Shown here in pieces: positions 1-7,747 of a stretch of 64,000 bases of DNA. This stretch comes from Actinomadura harenae (GTDB taxonomy: Bacteria; Actinomycetota; Actinomycetes; Streptosporangiales; Streptosporangiaceae). The notes under the pieces are model-generated. The model was given only the letters and a program-made list of their open reading frames with translations. It was not told the origin of the DNA and searched no databases. The stretch lies in assembly GCF_003696215.1 (NCBI RefSeq), contig NZ_RFFG01000030.1:29895-93894 (forward strand), read 5' to 3'. The translations under genes and the position numbers were made by a program. How positions within the stretch are numbered: the stretch's first letter is position 1; each line of letters opens with the position of its first letter.

Positions 1-715
1 TCGCCTCGCGCGGCGGCGTGACCGTCAGCGCGGTCTGCACGTCCACCTGCGGGTACTTGGTGCTCCAGGACGCCACCGCCTGCTCCAGCTCGGCGCCGCG
101 CACCTGGCGCAGCCGCTCCCGGTCGGCGAACAGGTTCAGCTCGTCCTCCGAGGCGGCGCTCGGCTCCCAGCAGCCGTAGACGACGCGCAGCGTCCAGCCG
201 CGCACCGCCGCCTCCTCGAACGCGAACGCCAGCGCCGCGTCCGACCCGGACGAGCCGTCGAAACCGGCAACGACGCGCCGGTGCTCGCCGTCGCCGCCCC
301 CGGGACGCACCACCACGACGGGACGCTCGGCGCGCGCGGGCAGCCGCAGGGCGGTCGAACCGAGCGCCATGTCCTCCCGGTCGTGCGCCCCGACCACGAT
401 CATCTCGGCCTCCCCCGCCAGGTGCAGGAGCGCCGCGTCCGCCGGGCCGTCCGCCAGGTGGGCCTGGACGGTGACCGTCGGGGCGAAGTCCCGGACGCGC
501 AGGACGCCCTGGTCGAGCAGGTTCTGGCCCATGCGCCGGACGATCGCCGCGCCGTCGTTGTCGATGTAGCTGACCGGGTAGGGCCAGCGCCAGGCGTGGC
601 AGACGCTCAACGGCAGTCTCCGCAGCTTCGCCTCGGTCGCGGCCCAGCGCAGCGCGCGTTCGCCGTCGGGCGTGGCGTCGTAGCCGACGAGAATCGAGGA
701 ACCCCAGCTCATCAT
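1..715 (-). CDS. Universal stress protein (UspA family), truncated at the left edge
   Basis: The minus-strand frame from ATG 715 (or the adjacent ATG 712) runs off position 1, so about 238 residues are visible. It begins MMSWGSSILVGYDA, the usual Usp strand-1 nucleotide-binding start. The first domain ends near residue 145 with an AERPVVVVRPG strand, and a second Usp domain follows with VVAGFDGSSGSD. This matches actinobacterial tandem-Usp proteins of about 290 residues, so roughly 50 residues are missing. GGAAGG lies just upstream of ATG 715. Tandem Usps bind ATP and act in stress or dormancy. The neighbouring Acg-like gene fits that theme, because both families belong to the DosR regulon in mycobacteria. 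The family call is secure; the role in this organism is inferred. Confidence 0.85.
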   Translation of the reverse strand, partial: MMSWGSSILVGYDATPDGERALRWAATEAKLRRLPLSVCHAWRWPYPVSYIDNDGAAIVRRMGQNLLDQGVLRVRDFAPTVTVQAHLADGPADAALLHLAGEAEMIVVGAHDREDMALGSTALRLPARAERPVVVVRPGGGDGEHRRVVAGFDGSSGSDAALAFAFEEAAVRGWTLRVVYGCWEPSAASEDELNLFADRERLRQVRGAELEQAVASWSTKYPQVDVQTALTVTPPREA

Positions 716-793
716 GCCGTCCTTCCGGTTCGTCCCCTCCCGTCGCGCGCCTCACCCCAGAGTCGCATGGACACGCGGAGGGCCCGTCCCCCA

Positions 794-812
794 GGGACCC
801 CTCGCGGGTCCC
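794..812. promoter_or_regulatory. DosR/DevR-like palindrome upstream of the usp gene
   Basis: GGGACCC-CTCGC-GGGTCCC is a perfect 7-bp inverted repeat. It lies 7 bp beyond the stop of the Acg-like gene and about 80 bp before the usp start. The GGGAC...GTCCC arms resemble the mycobacterial DosR box. It could instead be a transcription-terminating hairpin, but no T-run follows. Confidence 0.35.
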
Positions 813-818
813 GGCTGA

Positions 819-1889
819 TCAGCCCCCGGCCGGGGGCTCCCGCCGCGTGACCTCCTCCGCCGGGCGCCGGACGGACCTCATCCGCTCCCCCGTGGGGACG
901 CCGAGCCGCATCAGCATCTGCGGGTGTCCTCCGGCGCAGAACCGCTCACCGATGAACGCGCGCAGCTCCGGGATCTCCAGGGCCTGGGTGTGGAAGGCCG
1001 CCGACAGGCCGTCGTCCACCCCGGCGCGCAGCAGGATCCGCTGGAGGGCCTGGCCCGCGCGCAGCCAGTCGAGGGGCGTGTCGTCCGCGGTCACCAGCAG
1101 CGCCACCTCGCCGGTGAACAGGCCACCGCCCGGATGCTTCTGTGCGCCGGGTTCGGATTCGGACTCCGGTTCGTGGTGTTCGCCGATGCCCCAGCCCTGC
1201 CCTCGGGAGAAGTCCCGGGCGGGGAAGTGCGGCTCGGTGGACACGTCCTCGCTCCGGTAGGCGTCGGTGAGCATGCCCTCCTTGCGGCTGCTGCCCGGCC
1301 GGGGCGCCCACCGCGTGATCTCCCGCCGGTAGTCGCCGGTGGCGCGTTCCAGGTGGTCGGCGGCCTGGGTCAGTCCGGCGAGCGCGCCCCTGACGTGCTC
1401 CCCGGCCGCCGGGAGGAGCCGGGCGCCCTCGGTCTCGGCCTCCCGCTCCAGCGTCTCCAGCACGCCGGCGTCGACGGGATCGGCGCGGAACGCCCCGCGA
1501 TGCGTCCGGCGCCGGAAGACCTCCTCGTACATCCGGGCCTGGTCGGGGTCGGCGGCCGTCCCGGTGCCGGGGGCGAGGCGGGCGAACGCCAGCAGGTGGG
1601 GCCGGTCCGGGTCGGGCAGCAGGCGGATGTGCGGCTCGCGTCCGAGGTGGCGGAGCGCCAGGCGGAGCGTGAACAGCGCGGCGCCGCAGCTCACGAGCAT
1701 CTCCCGGCCCTCGGGGTCGGCGACCGCGATCTGCCGGTCGGGGTCGGCGCGCACCGTGATCAGGTCGTCCTCGACGGCGAACCGCCACGGCTGGGTGTTG
1801 TACACCGACGGCGCCCAGACCGCGGCCTCGATCGCCCGCTCGGCGACGTTCCCGTCCGAGGCCCCCGCGGTCCCGTCCGTGGCCACCAT
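819..1889 (-). CDS. Acg family FMN-binding nitroreductase-like protein
   Basis: The 356-residue protein starts at ATG 1889 with GGGAG about 6 bp upstream. The N-terminal region holds AVWAPSVYNTQPWRF, the nitroreductase-fold FMN-binding signature (S-x-x-N-x-Q-P-W). A mid-protein FRRRTHRGAF segment and a C-terminal GHPQMLMRLG segment are typical of the Acg (Rv2032) group. Acg proteins bind FMN but are degenerate nitroreductases; a role in flavin sequestration or stress physiology has been proposed. It lies 69 bp downstream of the VOC gene on the same strand and upstream of the usp gene, so the three may be co-expressed. Residues about 250-260 form a Glu/Ser-rich insert (HEPESESEP), probably a surface loop. 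Confidence 0.8.
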   Translation of the reverse strand: MVATDGTAGASDGNVAERAIEAAVWAPSVYNTQPWRFAVEDDLITVRADPDRQIAVADPEGREMLVSCGAALFTLRLALRHLGREPHIRLLPDPDRPHLLAFARLAPGTGTAADPDQARMYEEVFRRRTHRGAFRADPVDAGVLETLEREAETEGARLLPAAGEHVRGALAGLTQAADHLERATGDYRREITRWAPRPGSSRKEGMLTDAYRSEDVSTEPHFPARDFSRGQGWGIGEHHEPESESEPGAQKHPGGGLFTGEVALLVTADDTPLDWLRAGQALQRILLRAGVDDGLSAAFHTQALEIPELRAFIGERFCAGGHPQMLMRLGVPTGERMRSVRRPAEEVTRREPPAGG

Positions 1890-1958
1890 GATGGGCTCCC
1901 TTCCTCCGGGTTCGGTGTCGTCGTCGTGCGTCTCGCCGCCGGGACGTCCTGGCCGCCG

Positions 1959-2450
1959 TCAGTTGGCGAAGCCTCCCTCGGGCTGGATGATCTCCAGGTT
2001 GGTGCCGTCCGGGTCGTTGAAGTAGGCGACCTTGGTGCCGAGCGCCGCGTCGGGCGTGACCTCGCCCGCGAGGAAGGTGTAGTCGTCGCCGAGGAAGTCG
2101 TACCCGGCGTCCTTCATGCGCCGGTACACCGCGTCGAAGTCGTCGACCTTGAAGCACAGGTGCATGGAGCCCGGACGGTTCGCTGCGCCGTTCGTGCGCT
2201 GCCCGACCGGTTCCTGGAACTGGATGAGGTCGATGCCGACGTTGTCCAGGTTGAACGTGGCGTAGCGCAGTTTCGCGGTGGGCAGGCCCTGGGACCCGCC
2301 GAACGGGACGCTGTGCATGGTCTCGTCCGTGACGACGGGTTCGGTCCCGGTGAGGGCCCTGTAGAACGTGATCGACACGTCCAGGTCAGAGACCGAGATG
2401 CCGACGTGGGCGGCCCGTGTGAGGCCGATCGGGGCACTGGAGACAGACAT
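1959..2450 (-). CDS. VOC family protein (glyoxalase/bleomycin-resistance fold)
   Basis: The 163-residue protein starts at ATG 2450 with GGAAGG upstream. It shows the paired beta-alpha-beta-beta-beta units of the VOC superfamily: AAHVGISVSDLDVSITFY at the start, SMHLCFKVDDFDAVY at the second half and a closing YFNDPDGTNLEIIQP. Candidate metal ligands are His17 and the Glu of the final NLEII strand. VOC proteins include glyoxalase I, extradiol dioxygenases and antibiotic-binding proteins; the substrate cannot be read here. It is probably the first gene of a short minus-strand operon with the Acg-like gene. Confidence 0.8.
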   Translation of the reverse strand: MSVSSAPIGLTRAAHVGISVSDLDVSITFYRALTGTEPVVTDETMHSVPFGGSQGLPTAKLRYATFNLDNVGIDLIQFQEPVGQRTNGAANRPGSMHLCFKVDDFDAVYRRMKDAGYDFLGDDYTFLAGEVTPDAALGTKVAYFNDPDGTNLEIIQPEGGFAN

Positions 2451-2701
2451 GACCTTCCTTTCCCCTTCGTTCGCGCCCTCCGCGTTCAGCGATCACGTAA
2501 GGCAGGTCCGAAAAGAACCGTCTCGCCACCGATTCTTCCGTCGCTTTCCCCAAAGCCGCACCAACCATTGCCAATGCGCCCGCCAGGCAATCGGCTTTCC
2601 GCTTTGCGGCACGCGCGCCTCCGGCTCGTCCGCAGGTCACCGGCCTACCGTGATCCCCATGCCGAGCCACGCCACGCCTCGCCTCGCACGGGCGTCCCGA
2701 A
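2451..2701. promoter_or_regulatory. Divergent intergenic region between the VOC and ltrA genes
   Basis: This 250-bp region is AT-richer than its surroundings and separates two divergent genes. It contains a nested inverted repeat: AAAGCCG (2552-2558) pairs with CGGCTTT (2592-2598), and inside it ATTGCC (2567-2572) pairs with GGCAAT (2586-2591). This could be an operator or a transcript hairpin. No confident -35/-10 pair was recognised. Confidence 0.3.
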
Positions 2702-3865
2702 ATGAGCACCGCGTCGTCGGCCGGACCGCGCCGCGAGGTCTCCCCGCTGGAGCTGTTCTTCGACCTGGTGTTCGTCTTCGCCATCGGCGGGCTCGCGGAG
2801 CACCTGCACGGCGACGTGTCCTGGCGCGGGTTGGCCCAGACCGCCGTGATGCTCGTCGCGGTCCTCGGCATGTGGCACTTCACCAGCTTCGACGCCACCT
2901 TCCTGGACGTCCGGCGCTCCCGGACGCAGACGCTGCTGGTGACGGTGATGGGCCTCGGCCTGTTCATGAACGCCCAGATCCCGCACGCGTTCGCGGACCG
3001 TCCGTGGGCGTTCGCGACGCCGCTCGTGGCGATCCTGCTGCTGACCGGCCTGACGGCCGCGGCGTCCACGGGGACGTCGGTCCTGCGGGACCACTATCGG
3101 CGGGTCCTGGTGTGGGAGGCGGTCTCGGTCCCGCTGTGGGTGGTCGGGGCCGCGGTGGGCCACGGGCCGCGGCTGGCGTGGTGGGGGGCGGCCGCCGCCG
3201 TCGACCTCGCCGGGACGTGGCTCGCGCACCCGCTGCCGGGCCAGGCCCTGCTGTCGCGGAACTTCGTCTTCGACTCCGAGCACATGGTGGAGCGGGTGCG
3301 GCTGTTCCTCATCATGCAGCTCGGCGAGACGGTCCTGACCATCGGGGCCGCGATCTCCGCCGCCCCGGTCGACCCGCCGACGGTGGCCGCCGCGCTCGGC
3401 GCGTTCGCCGCCCTGGTCTGCCTGTGGGCGACCTACTTCGGCGGCGGCGAGGAGGTCGTGACACGGCAGGTCGCGGCCACGGCCGACCCGCTGCTGTCGG
3501 TCCGGCGCGCGGTGAACGGCAAGTACGGCACGCTGTCCGGGCTGGTGCTCCTGGCCGTCGGGGCCGAGCTGCTGATCGCCCACCCCACCGGCCCCGGCAG
3601 CGCCCGGCTGGGACTGCTCCTGTTCGGCGGCCCCATCCTGTACCTGCTCACTCAGGCGTGGTGGTACTACGTCAGCACCAAGCACGCTTGGAAGCCCCGT
3701 GTGCTCGCCTGCGCCGCCTGCGCCGTCGCCGGGGTCGCGGCCCGGTGGCTGCCGCCGCTGGTCTCGATCCTGATCCTGGACGCCATCCTCATCGTCCTGT
3801 CCGTCGCCCTCCTGCACGTGCACCGCCGGCTGATCCGGACGCTGTCCACCGCGACCGCCCCCTAG
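2702..3865 (+). CDS. Low temperature requirement protein A (LtrA) family membrane protein
   Basis: The 387-residue protein carries the LtrA signature near the N-terminus (VSPLELFFDLVFVFAI). About ten hydrophobic segments follow. A central EHMVERVRLFLIMQLGETVLTIG segment is the second family hallmark, with its conserved LGE. The family was named from a Listeria growth phenotype and its biochemical function is unknown. No convincing ribosome-binding site precedes ATG 2702, but the signature begins only 13 residues in, which supports this start. Nothing links it to the polyketide cluster. Confidence 0.85.
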   Translation: MSTASSAGPRREVSPLELFFDLVFVFAIGGLAEHLHGDVSWRGLAQTAVMLVAVLGMWHFTSFDATFLDVRRSRTQTLLVTVMGLGLFMNAQIPHAFADRPWAFATPLVAILLLTGLTAAASTGTSVLRDHYRRVLVWEAVSVPLWVVGAAVGHGPRLAWWGAAAAVDLAGTWLAHPLPGQALLSRNFVFDSEHMVERVRLFLIMQLGETVLTIGAAISAAPVDPPTVAAALGAFAALVCLWATYFGGGEEVVTRQVAATADPLLSVRRAVNGKYGTLSGLVLLAVGAELLIAHPTGPGSARLGLLLFGGPILYLLTQAWWYYVSTKHAWKPRVLACAACAVAGVAARWLPPLVSILILDAILIVLSVALLHVHRRLIRTLSTATAP

Positions 3866-4161
3866 CTCGCGGACGTTGAGGACCTTGTCGCAAGGGAGCG
3901 GCGGCAGTCGCGCAACGCGTGACCACTCCCACCGAGAAGTGGGCTGGCCCCAGATCAGCCGCATTGGCCACATCTTCCTGAGAACCTCAGAATACGCCCA
4001 GGCGATTATGCGAGCTCACCAGCACTGAGGCCTTAATACGTTCGGCCGGGTTCGGACAAATGTGGCAGCAGTACTTGCCCTGGCAGCAACCGCCATGTCT
4101 ATTTAGAGCTCGACCCCCTTGCCGGGCAGAGCCCTTCCCGGCAACTGACAGGAGGACGTCA
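3866..4161. other. Intergenic region, no gene seen
   Basis: These 296 bp between ltrA and the secreted-protein gene are AT-richer than the flanks. A small hairpin (CCCAC-CGAGAA-GTGGG near 3928-3943) lies about 60 bp after the ltrA stop and could be a weak terminator. A TTGCCC (4075-4080) and a TATTTA (4100-4105) spaced 19 bp apart form a marginal promoter for the downstream gene. Confidence 0.3.
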
Positions 4162-4563
4162 ATGAAGCGGAAGTTGGCCATCCAGACGGCGGCGATCGCG
4201 GCGGCGGCGATCGCCGGAGTGGTGACAGTCAGCGCTCCCGCCCAGGCGGCAGGAACTCTGCGAGGCAGCGCGGACGTTGACAACTGTCACATCAGCCTCT
4301 ACACCTCCCTGTCGGGAGGGCACGACTACGCCTTCTACGTGATGGTCAACGGGAACACGGCGCCCTCCGCGACGTGCTTTGGGTACCTGTCCGTCTGGAA
4401 CCCGGTCAACGGCCAGGTCACCCGCACGCAGTTCGTGAACGACCTCCCCATATACGGGATTGCCAGCACGGCCGACCAAGCCGTTAACGACAGCGGTGTC
4501 GTCTCCTCCGCCTGTGTCGGGATGAACCTGGACACCGCCGTGAGATGCACTCCCGGATATTGA
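4162..4563 (+). CDS. Small secreted protein of unknown function
   Basis: The 133-residue protein starts at ATG 4162 with a strong GGAGG at 4151-4155. The N-terminus is a classical Sec signal: MKRK, then a long Ala/Ile/Val-rich core, then SAPAQA-A, with cleavage predicted after about residue 29. The mature part is roughly 104 residues, rich in Ser/Thr/Tyr/Asn, with four cysteines (DNC, TCF, ACV, RCT) that could form two disulfides. No enzymatic motif was recognised. It uses more A/T-ending codons than its neighbours and lies beside a transposase remnant, so it may have been acquired by transfer. Function is not assigned. Confidence 0.7.
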   Translation: MKRKLAIQTAAIAAAAIAGVVTVSAPAQAAGTLRGSADVDNCHISLYTSLSGGHDYAFYVMVNGNTAPSATCFGYLSVWNPVNGQVTRTQFVNDLPIYGIASTADQAVNDSGVVSSACVGMNLDTAVRCTPGY

Positions 4564-4589
4564 GCGACCTGACGAGGACACGGGCTTGA

Positions 4590-4915
4590 GCAGCAACCAT
4601 TCGGATCAAGTCGCCGACCAAGACGATCACCGCCCGATAGTTGCCGGCGAATTTGTCGTATCGGATGGCGATGCCCCCATTGCTTGAGGCGGCCAATGCA
4701 GCGTTCGGCCAAGTTGCGGCGTTTGCAGACAGCCGGGTCGAAGGTCGATGGGCGTCCGCCGTGCGAACCGCGGAGAACACGACCGGAATTCTGGTCGGCG
4801 CGTTCGGGGACGGTCGCGACGATTCCCCGCGCCCGCAGTGTTCGGCAGATCGCGGCCGAACTGTCGCCTTGTCGGCGATCACCAATCGGGGCGGCGTGGG
4901 ACGTGCTGGCGGTGG
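4590..4915 (-). pseudogene. IS5-family transposase C-terminal remnant (frameshifted)
   Basis: Read on the minus strand, three frames together give an IS5-type transposase C-terminus. LVIADKA is in one frame near 4890. RTLRARGIVATVPERADQ, then GGRPSTFDP and CKRRNLAERCIGRLKQW are in a second. IAIRYDKFAGNYRAVIVL is back in the first. IS5 DDE transposases end with GGRPP.FD...Y..RN.VERCI.RLKQWR.IATRYDK, so the family is clear. At least two frameshifts and the missing N-terminal two thirds make it non-functional. No terminal inverted repeats were recognised. Confidence 0.75.
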
Positions 4916-4930
4916 GGGCGGTGTAGGCGA

Positions 4931-5490
4931 TCAGGTGCTGGTCGGGCCGTCGGGGAGGTGCAGGGCGTCGTAGTCCAGGCTGAGCCTCCCGACGACCGGG
5001 TGGTCGAACTCCTTACGACCGCTCCGCCGGTCCTGGACGTCGTGCCGGGCCCACCAGGCGCGGAACTCCTCGCTCCGCGCCGACAGGTCGCCCACCAGCG
5101 CGGCGATCACGGGGTCACCGGGGTTGCGGACCGCGGCCAGGCGCAGGTCCGCGATGCCCTTCCGGGCGACGCGTCCCCAGTCGACGTACGGCCGCCGGGC
5201 GGCGGGGTCGCAGAACGCGTGCCACAGCAGGTTGCGCCGCGCGGCGGGCACCGCGCCGAAGTCCATGAACGGGGACGCCGCGATCGGGTTCCAGGCGAGG
5301 ACGTCCATGCCGCGTCCGATGACATACGCGGGCGTCGCGCCGAGCGTCTCCAGGATCCGGTGGACGCTCGGCCGCACCCGCTCGGCCGTCCCGGCCGGAC
5401 GCGGCGGGCCCTGGTCGGAGCCTGTCAGCCGGAACAGGTGGCCGCGTTCGTCGGCGCCGAGCCGCAGCGCCCGCACAAGCGCCGAGGCCA
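4931..5490 (-). pseudogene. 5'-truncated XRE regulator with MmyB-type ligand-binding domain
   Basis: The open minus-strand frame encodes the C-terminal domain of MmyB-like helix-turn-helix regulators. Recognisable parts are LGADERGHLFRLTG, TPAYVIGRGMDVLAWN, and the closing DRRSGRKEFDHPVVGRLSLDYDALHLP. Members of this family begin with an XRE helix-turn-helix of about 70 residues; that part is missing. Instead the frame runs upstream into sequence derived from an MFS transporter. With no DNA-binding domain and no own start it is very unlikely to work as a repressor. A chimeric expressed product cannot be fully excluded. Confidence 0.7.
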
Positions 5491-5775
5491 GCGCCCCGGC
5501 CGTGAACACGGCGATGCCGAAGGCGAAGACCGCGCACCTGCTGAACCGGCGAGCAGCAGGAAGCCGCCGAAGGTCACCGCGTAGCCGGTCACCGCCCACT
5601 GGAGGGTCGCCGCCGGGATCGCCAGGTCCCGGCCCATGTCGGGCAGCGCCGCGTTCACCACCGCCAGGCCGCTCTGGTCCAGCACGATCGCGGACGAGAC
5701 GACCACCAGCGACCAGAGCCGGCGTCCGGAGAAGCCAGCCCGTCCCGCGCCGACGGTCTCTGTGGGTGCGTTCAT
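5490..5775 (-). pseudogene. MFS drug transporter N-terminal fragment (frameshifted, 3' deleted)
   Basis: From ATG 5775 the frame reads a DHA2-like MFS start: LWSLVVVSSAIVLDQSGLA, VVNAALPDMGRDL, and TLQWAVTGYAVTFGGFLLLAG, covering the first two transmembrane helices. The homology then moves to another frame (VFAFGIAVFTAGALASAL, helix 3). Near 5490 it joins the MmyB-type regulator sequence directly. Full-length MFS exporters of this type have about 470 residues, so more than three quarters is gone. This looks like the product of a small indel plus a deletion joining two originally separate genes. Confidence 0.7.
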
Positions 5776-5857
5776 GCCGACCTCTCTGCCGCGAACCCGA
5801 AGTCCTTCGGGCCTCACCATCGGCGGCGGGCGGCGGGTCAGCCAGTGCCCTGCGAGG

Positions 5858-5914
5858 GGTGGTAATCGCGGAACCACCTACGCGTGGGCGGCGGTGGTTA
5901 CGCGTGGGCGGCGG
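5858..5914. repeat. Clustered inverted and direct repeats upstream of the MFS fragment
   Basis: GGTGGT (5858-5863) is inverted as ACCACC (5873-5878). AACCACC (5872-5878) is inverted again as GGTGGTT (5893-5899). The 15-bp block ACGCGTGGGCGGCGG is also directly repeated, at about 5880 and 5900. The arrangement looks like an operator region that once served the broken transporter gene. Confidence 0.35.
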
Positions 5915-5937
5915 GGTCAGGCGCTCTGCGCTTCGGT

Positions 5938-6534
5938 TCAGGCGGCGGTGACCGCGGCCAGGGACGCGCGGACCAGGCTCTGGGTCCGGGTGCTCAGGGC
6001 GGTGTAGTCGGCGCCGCTCTCCAGGGCGAGGGTCGCCGCGTTGACCAGGCCCTGCAGGAGGACGGCGGTCTGCTCGGGGTCGTCGTCGCCGAGCTCGGTC
6101 AGGGCCCGGACGAGCGGCTCGAGGATCCCCCGGTGGGCCTGGGCGGCGTCGTGGCGGAGGGCCGCGCGGTCGCGTCCGGCGGCGAGGGCGCGGGCGATGC
6201 GGTGCTCGCCGTCGCGGACCAGTTCGAGCTGGGCGAGCGCGTGCGCGGCGATCTTGTCGGCGGGGGTCTCGGCGGCGTCCATGAGGGCCGTGATGTGCGC
6301 CGTCCAGCGGGGGGTGGCGTCGGCGACGACGGCGGCGAACAGGGCGGCGCTGTCGGGGAAGTACCGGTAGACGCTGTTGCGGGCCAGCCCGGCGCGCTCG
6401 GCGACCGCGCCGAAGGTCACCCGGTCGGCGTCGCCGCCCTCCCCCAGCAGTTCCCGGGCCGCCTGGACCAGGGCCCGGCGCTGCTGTTCCCGGTGGTCGG
6501 CGACCGTGGCGGCGGAGATCTTCGGCACGTCCAC
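5938..6534 (-). CDS. TetR/AcrR family transcriptional regulator
   Basis: The 198-residue protein starts at GTG 6534. The helix-turn-helix lies near residues 38-60 (VTFGAVAERAGLARNSVYRYFPDSAALF), the standard TetR pattern ending in YRYF. The C-terminal two thirds is an alpha-helical ligand domain with no assignable ligand. It is transcribed divergently from the FtsX/LolD-type ABC genes. A perfect palindrome in the 78-bp gap is a good operator candidate, so it probably represses that transporter and itself. Confidence 0.85.
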   Translation of the reverse strand: MDVPKISAATVADHREQQRRALVQAARELLGEGGDADRVTFGAVAERAGLARNSVYRYFPDSAALFAAVVADATPRWTAHITALMDAAETPADKIAAHALAQLELVRDGEHRIARALAAGRDRAALRHDAAQAHRGILEPLVRALTELGDDDPEQTAVLLQGLVNAATLALESGADYTALSTRTQSLVRASLAAVTAA

Positions 6535-6561
6535 ATGGTAGTCCCCGATTTGCGGACACCC

Positions 6562-6587
6562 TGTCGCTATCCGCTAAGTTAGCGACA
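6562..6587. promoter_or_regulatory. Probable TetR operator palindrome
   Basis: TGTCGCTA (6562-6569) and TAGCGACA (6580-6587) form a perfect 8-bp inverted repeat spaced 10 bp apart. It lies in the short gap between the tetR gene and the divergent ABC permease gene. Size and position suit a TetR dimer site that controls both directions. Confidence 0.55.
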
Positions 6588-6612
6588 CAGCGTCTCTAAG
6601 TTGGGGGTTCCG

Positions 6613-7728
6613 TTGTTCCTCGCCCTGCGCGAAATCCGCGCGGCACGCGGCCGTTTCCTCCTGATGGGCCTGGTGGTCATGCTGGTCGCCGCGCTCGTCG
6701 GGATCGTGTCCGGATTCACCACCGGGCTCGGGAACGACACCGTGTCCGCCCTGCGCGCCCTGCCCGCGACCCACGTCGCCTTCGCGACCGGCGCCAAGTC
6801 CGACCAGTTCAACCGGAGCCTGGTGGACGAGGCGACGGTCGCCGGCTGGCGGCAGCGTCCCGGCGTCGAGGCCGCGCCGCTCGGCGTCACCATCACGCGC
6901 GGGACGACCGGCCGCGGCCTCGAGATCGACATGGCCGCGTTCGGCGTCGAGCCCGGCACGTTCCCGGCCCCCGCCGTGCGGCGCGGCACCGGCCTCGACG
7001 CCGCCCGTCCGGGCCTGGTGATCTCCGGGAAGCTCGCCGACGACGGCGTCCGCGTCGGCGACACCGTCACCGTCGACCGGCTGGGCCTGAGGCTCCCGGT
7101 CACCGGCGTGACCGGCGACGTCTCGTACGGCCACGTCCCGGCGGCATACCTGCCGCTGGACACCTGGCGGGAGATCCGGTTCGGCGTCCCCGGCGCGCGG
7201 ACCACGCCCGAGCGACTCCCCCGGGACGCGTCGGGCGTCGCGCTCCGAGCCAGGTCGGGCGCGGACCTGGCCGCCGCCGACCACGCCCTCGGCACGCTGA
7301 CCCTCCCCATGTCCAAGGTGCTGGAGGCCGCCCCCGGCTACAAGGGCGAACGCGTGACCATGACGTCCATCCAGGTGTTCCTGTACCTGATCGCCCCGCT
7401 GCTCGTCGGCGCGTTCTTCGCGGTCTGGACCGTCCAGCGCGCTCCTGAGCTGGCGCTGCTGCGCGCCATCGGCGCCTCGCGCCGCCGCCTGCTGTCGTAC
7501 ACGGTGCTCCAAGCGGCGCTGGTGGTCGTCGCCGGGACGGTCGCCGGGGGCGCGCTCGCCCTCGGGACCGGGCTGCTGCTCGGCGCCGCCGTCCCGTTCA
7601 GCCTCCCGGCAGGGACGCTCACCGCCACCCTCGCCGCCGTCGCGCTCGTCGGACTCGCGGGCACCTGCCTGACCCTGCGGCGCGTCACCACGCCCGATCC
7701 GCTCACCATGCTCGGTGCAGCCCGATGA
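6613..7728 (+). CDS. ABC transporter permease, FtsX/MacB-like
   Basis: The protein has about 371 residues. It has one N-terminal membrane helix (FLLMGLVVMLVAALVGIVSG), a large extracytoplasmic domain of about 220 residues, and three C-terminal helices starting at VFLYLIAPLLVGAFFAVW. The last part contains the FtsX-type ELALLRAIGASRRRL motif. This is the layout of MacB/LolC-type permeases. TTG 6613 is preferred because GGGGG precedes it by 5 bp; TTG 6601 in the same frame lacks a ribosome site. It is followed after 19 bp by its ATPase. The substrate is unknown; the divergent TetR suggests an inducible exporter or envelope-stress system. Confidence 0.8.
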   Translation: MFLALREIRAARGRFLLMGLVVMLVAALVGIVSGFTTGLGNDTVSALRALPATHVAFATGAKSDQFNRSLVDEATVAGWRQRPGVEAAPLGVTITRGTTGRGLEIDMAAFGVEPGTFPAPAVRRGTGLDAARPGLVISGKLADDGVRVGDTVTVDRLGLRLPVTGVTGDVSYGHVPAAYLPLDTWREIRFGVPGARTTPERLPRDASGVALRARSGADLAAADHALGTLTLPMSKVLEAAPGYKGERVTMTSIQVFLYLIAPLLVGAFFAVWTVQRAPELALLRAIGASRRRLLSYTVLQAALVVVAGTVAGGALALGTGLLLGAAVPFSLPAGTLTATLAAVALVGLAGTCLTLRRVTTPDPLTMLGAAR

Positions 7729-7747
7729 CACAGTTCGGAGCCTCCCA

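Noticed and set aside
4931..6559. A single 542-codon minus-strand protein across the MFS, MmyB and TetR region
   Set aside because: Only its last third has real homology. The upstream part is an out-of-frame reading of the tetR gene and the MFS fragment.
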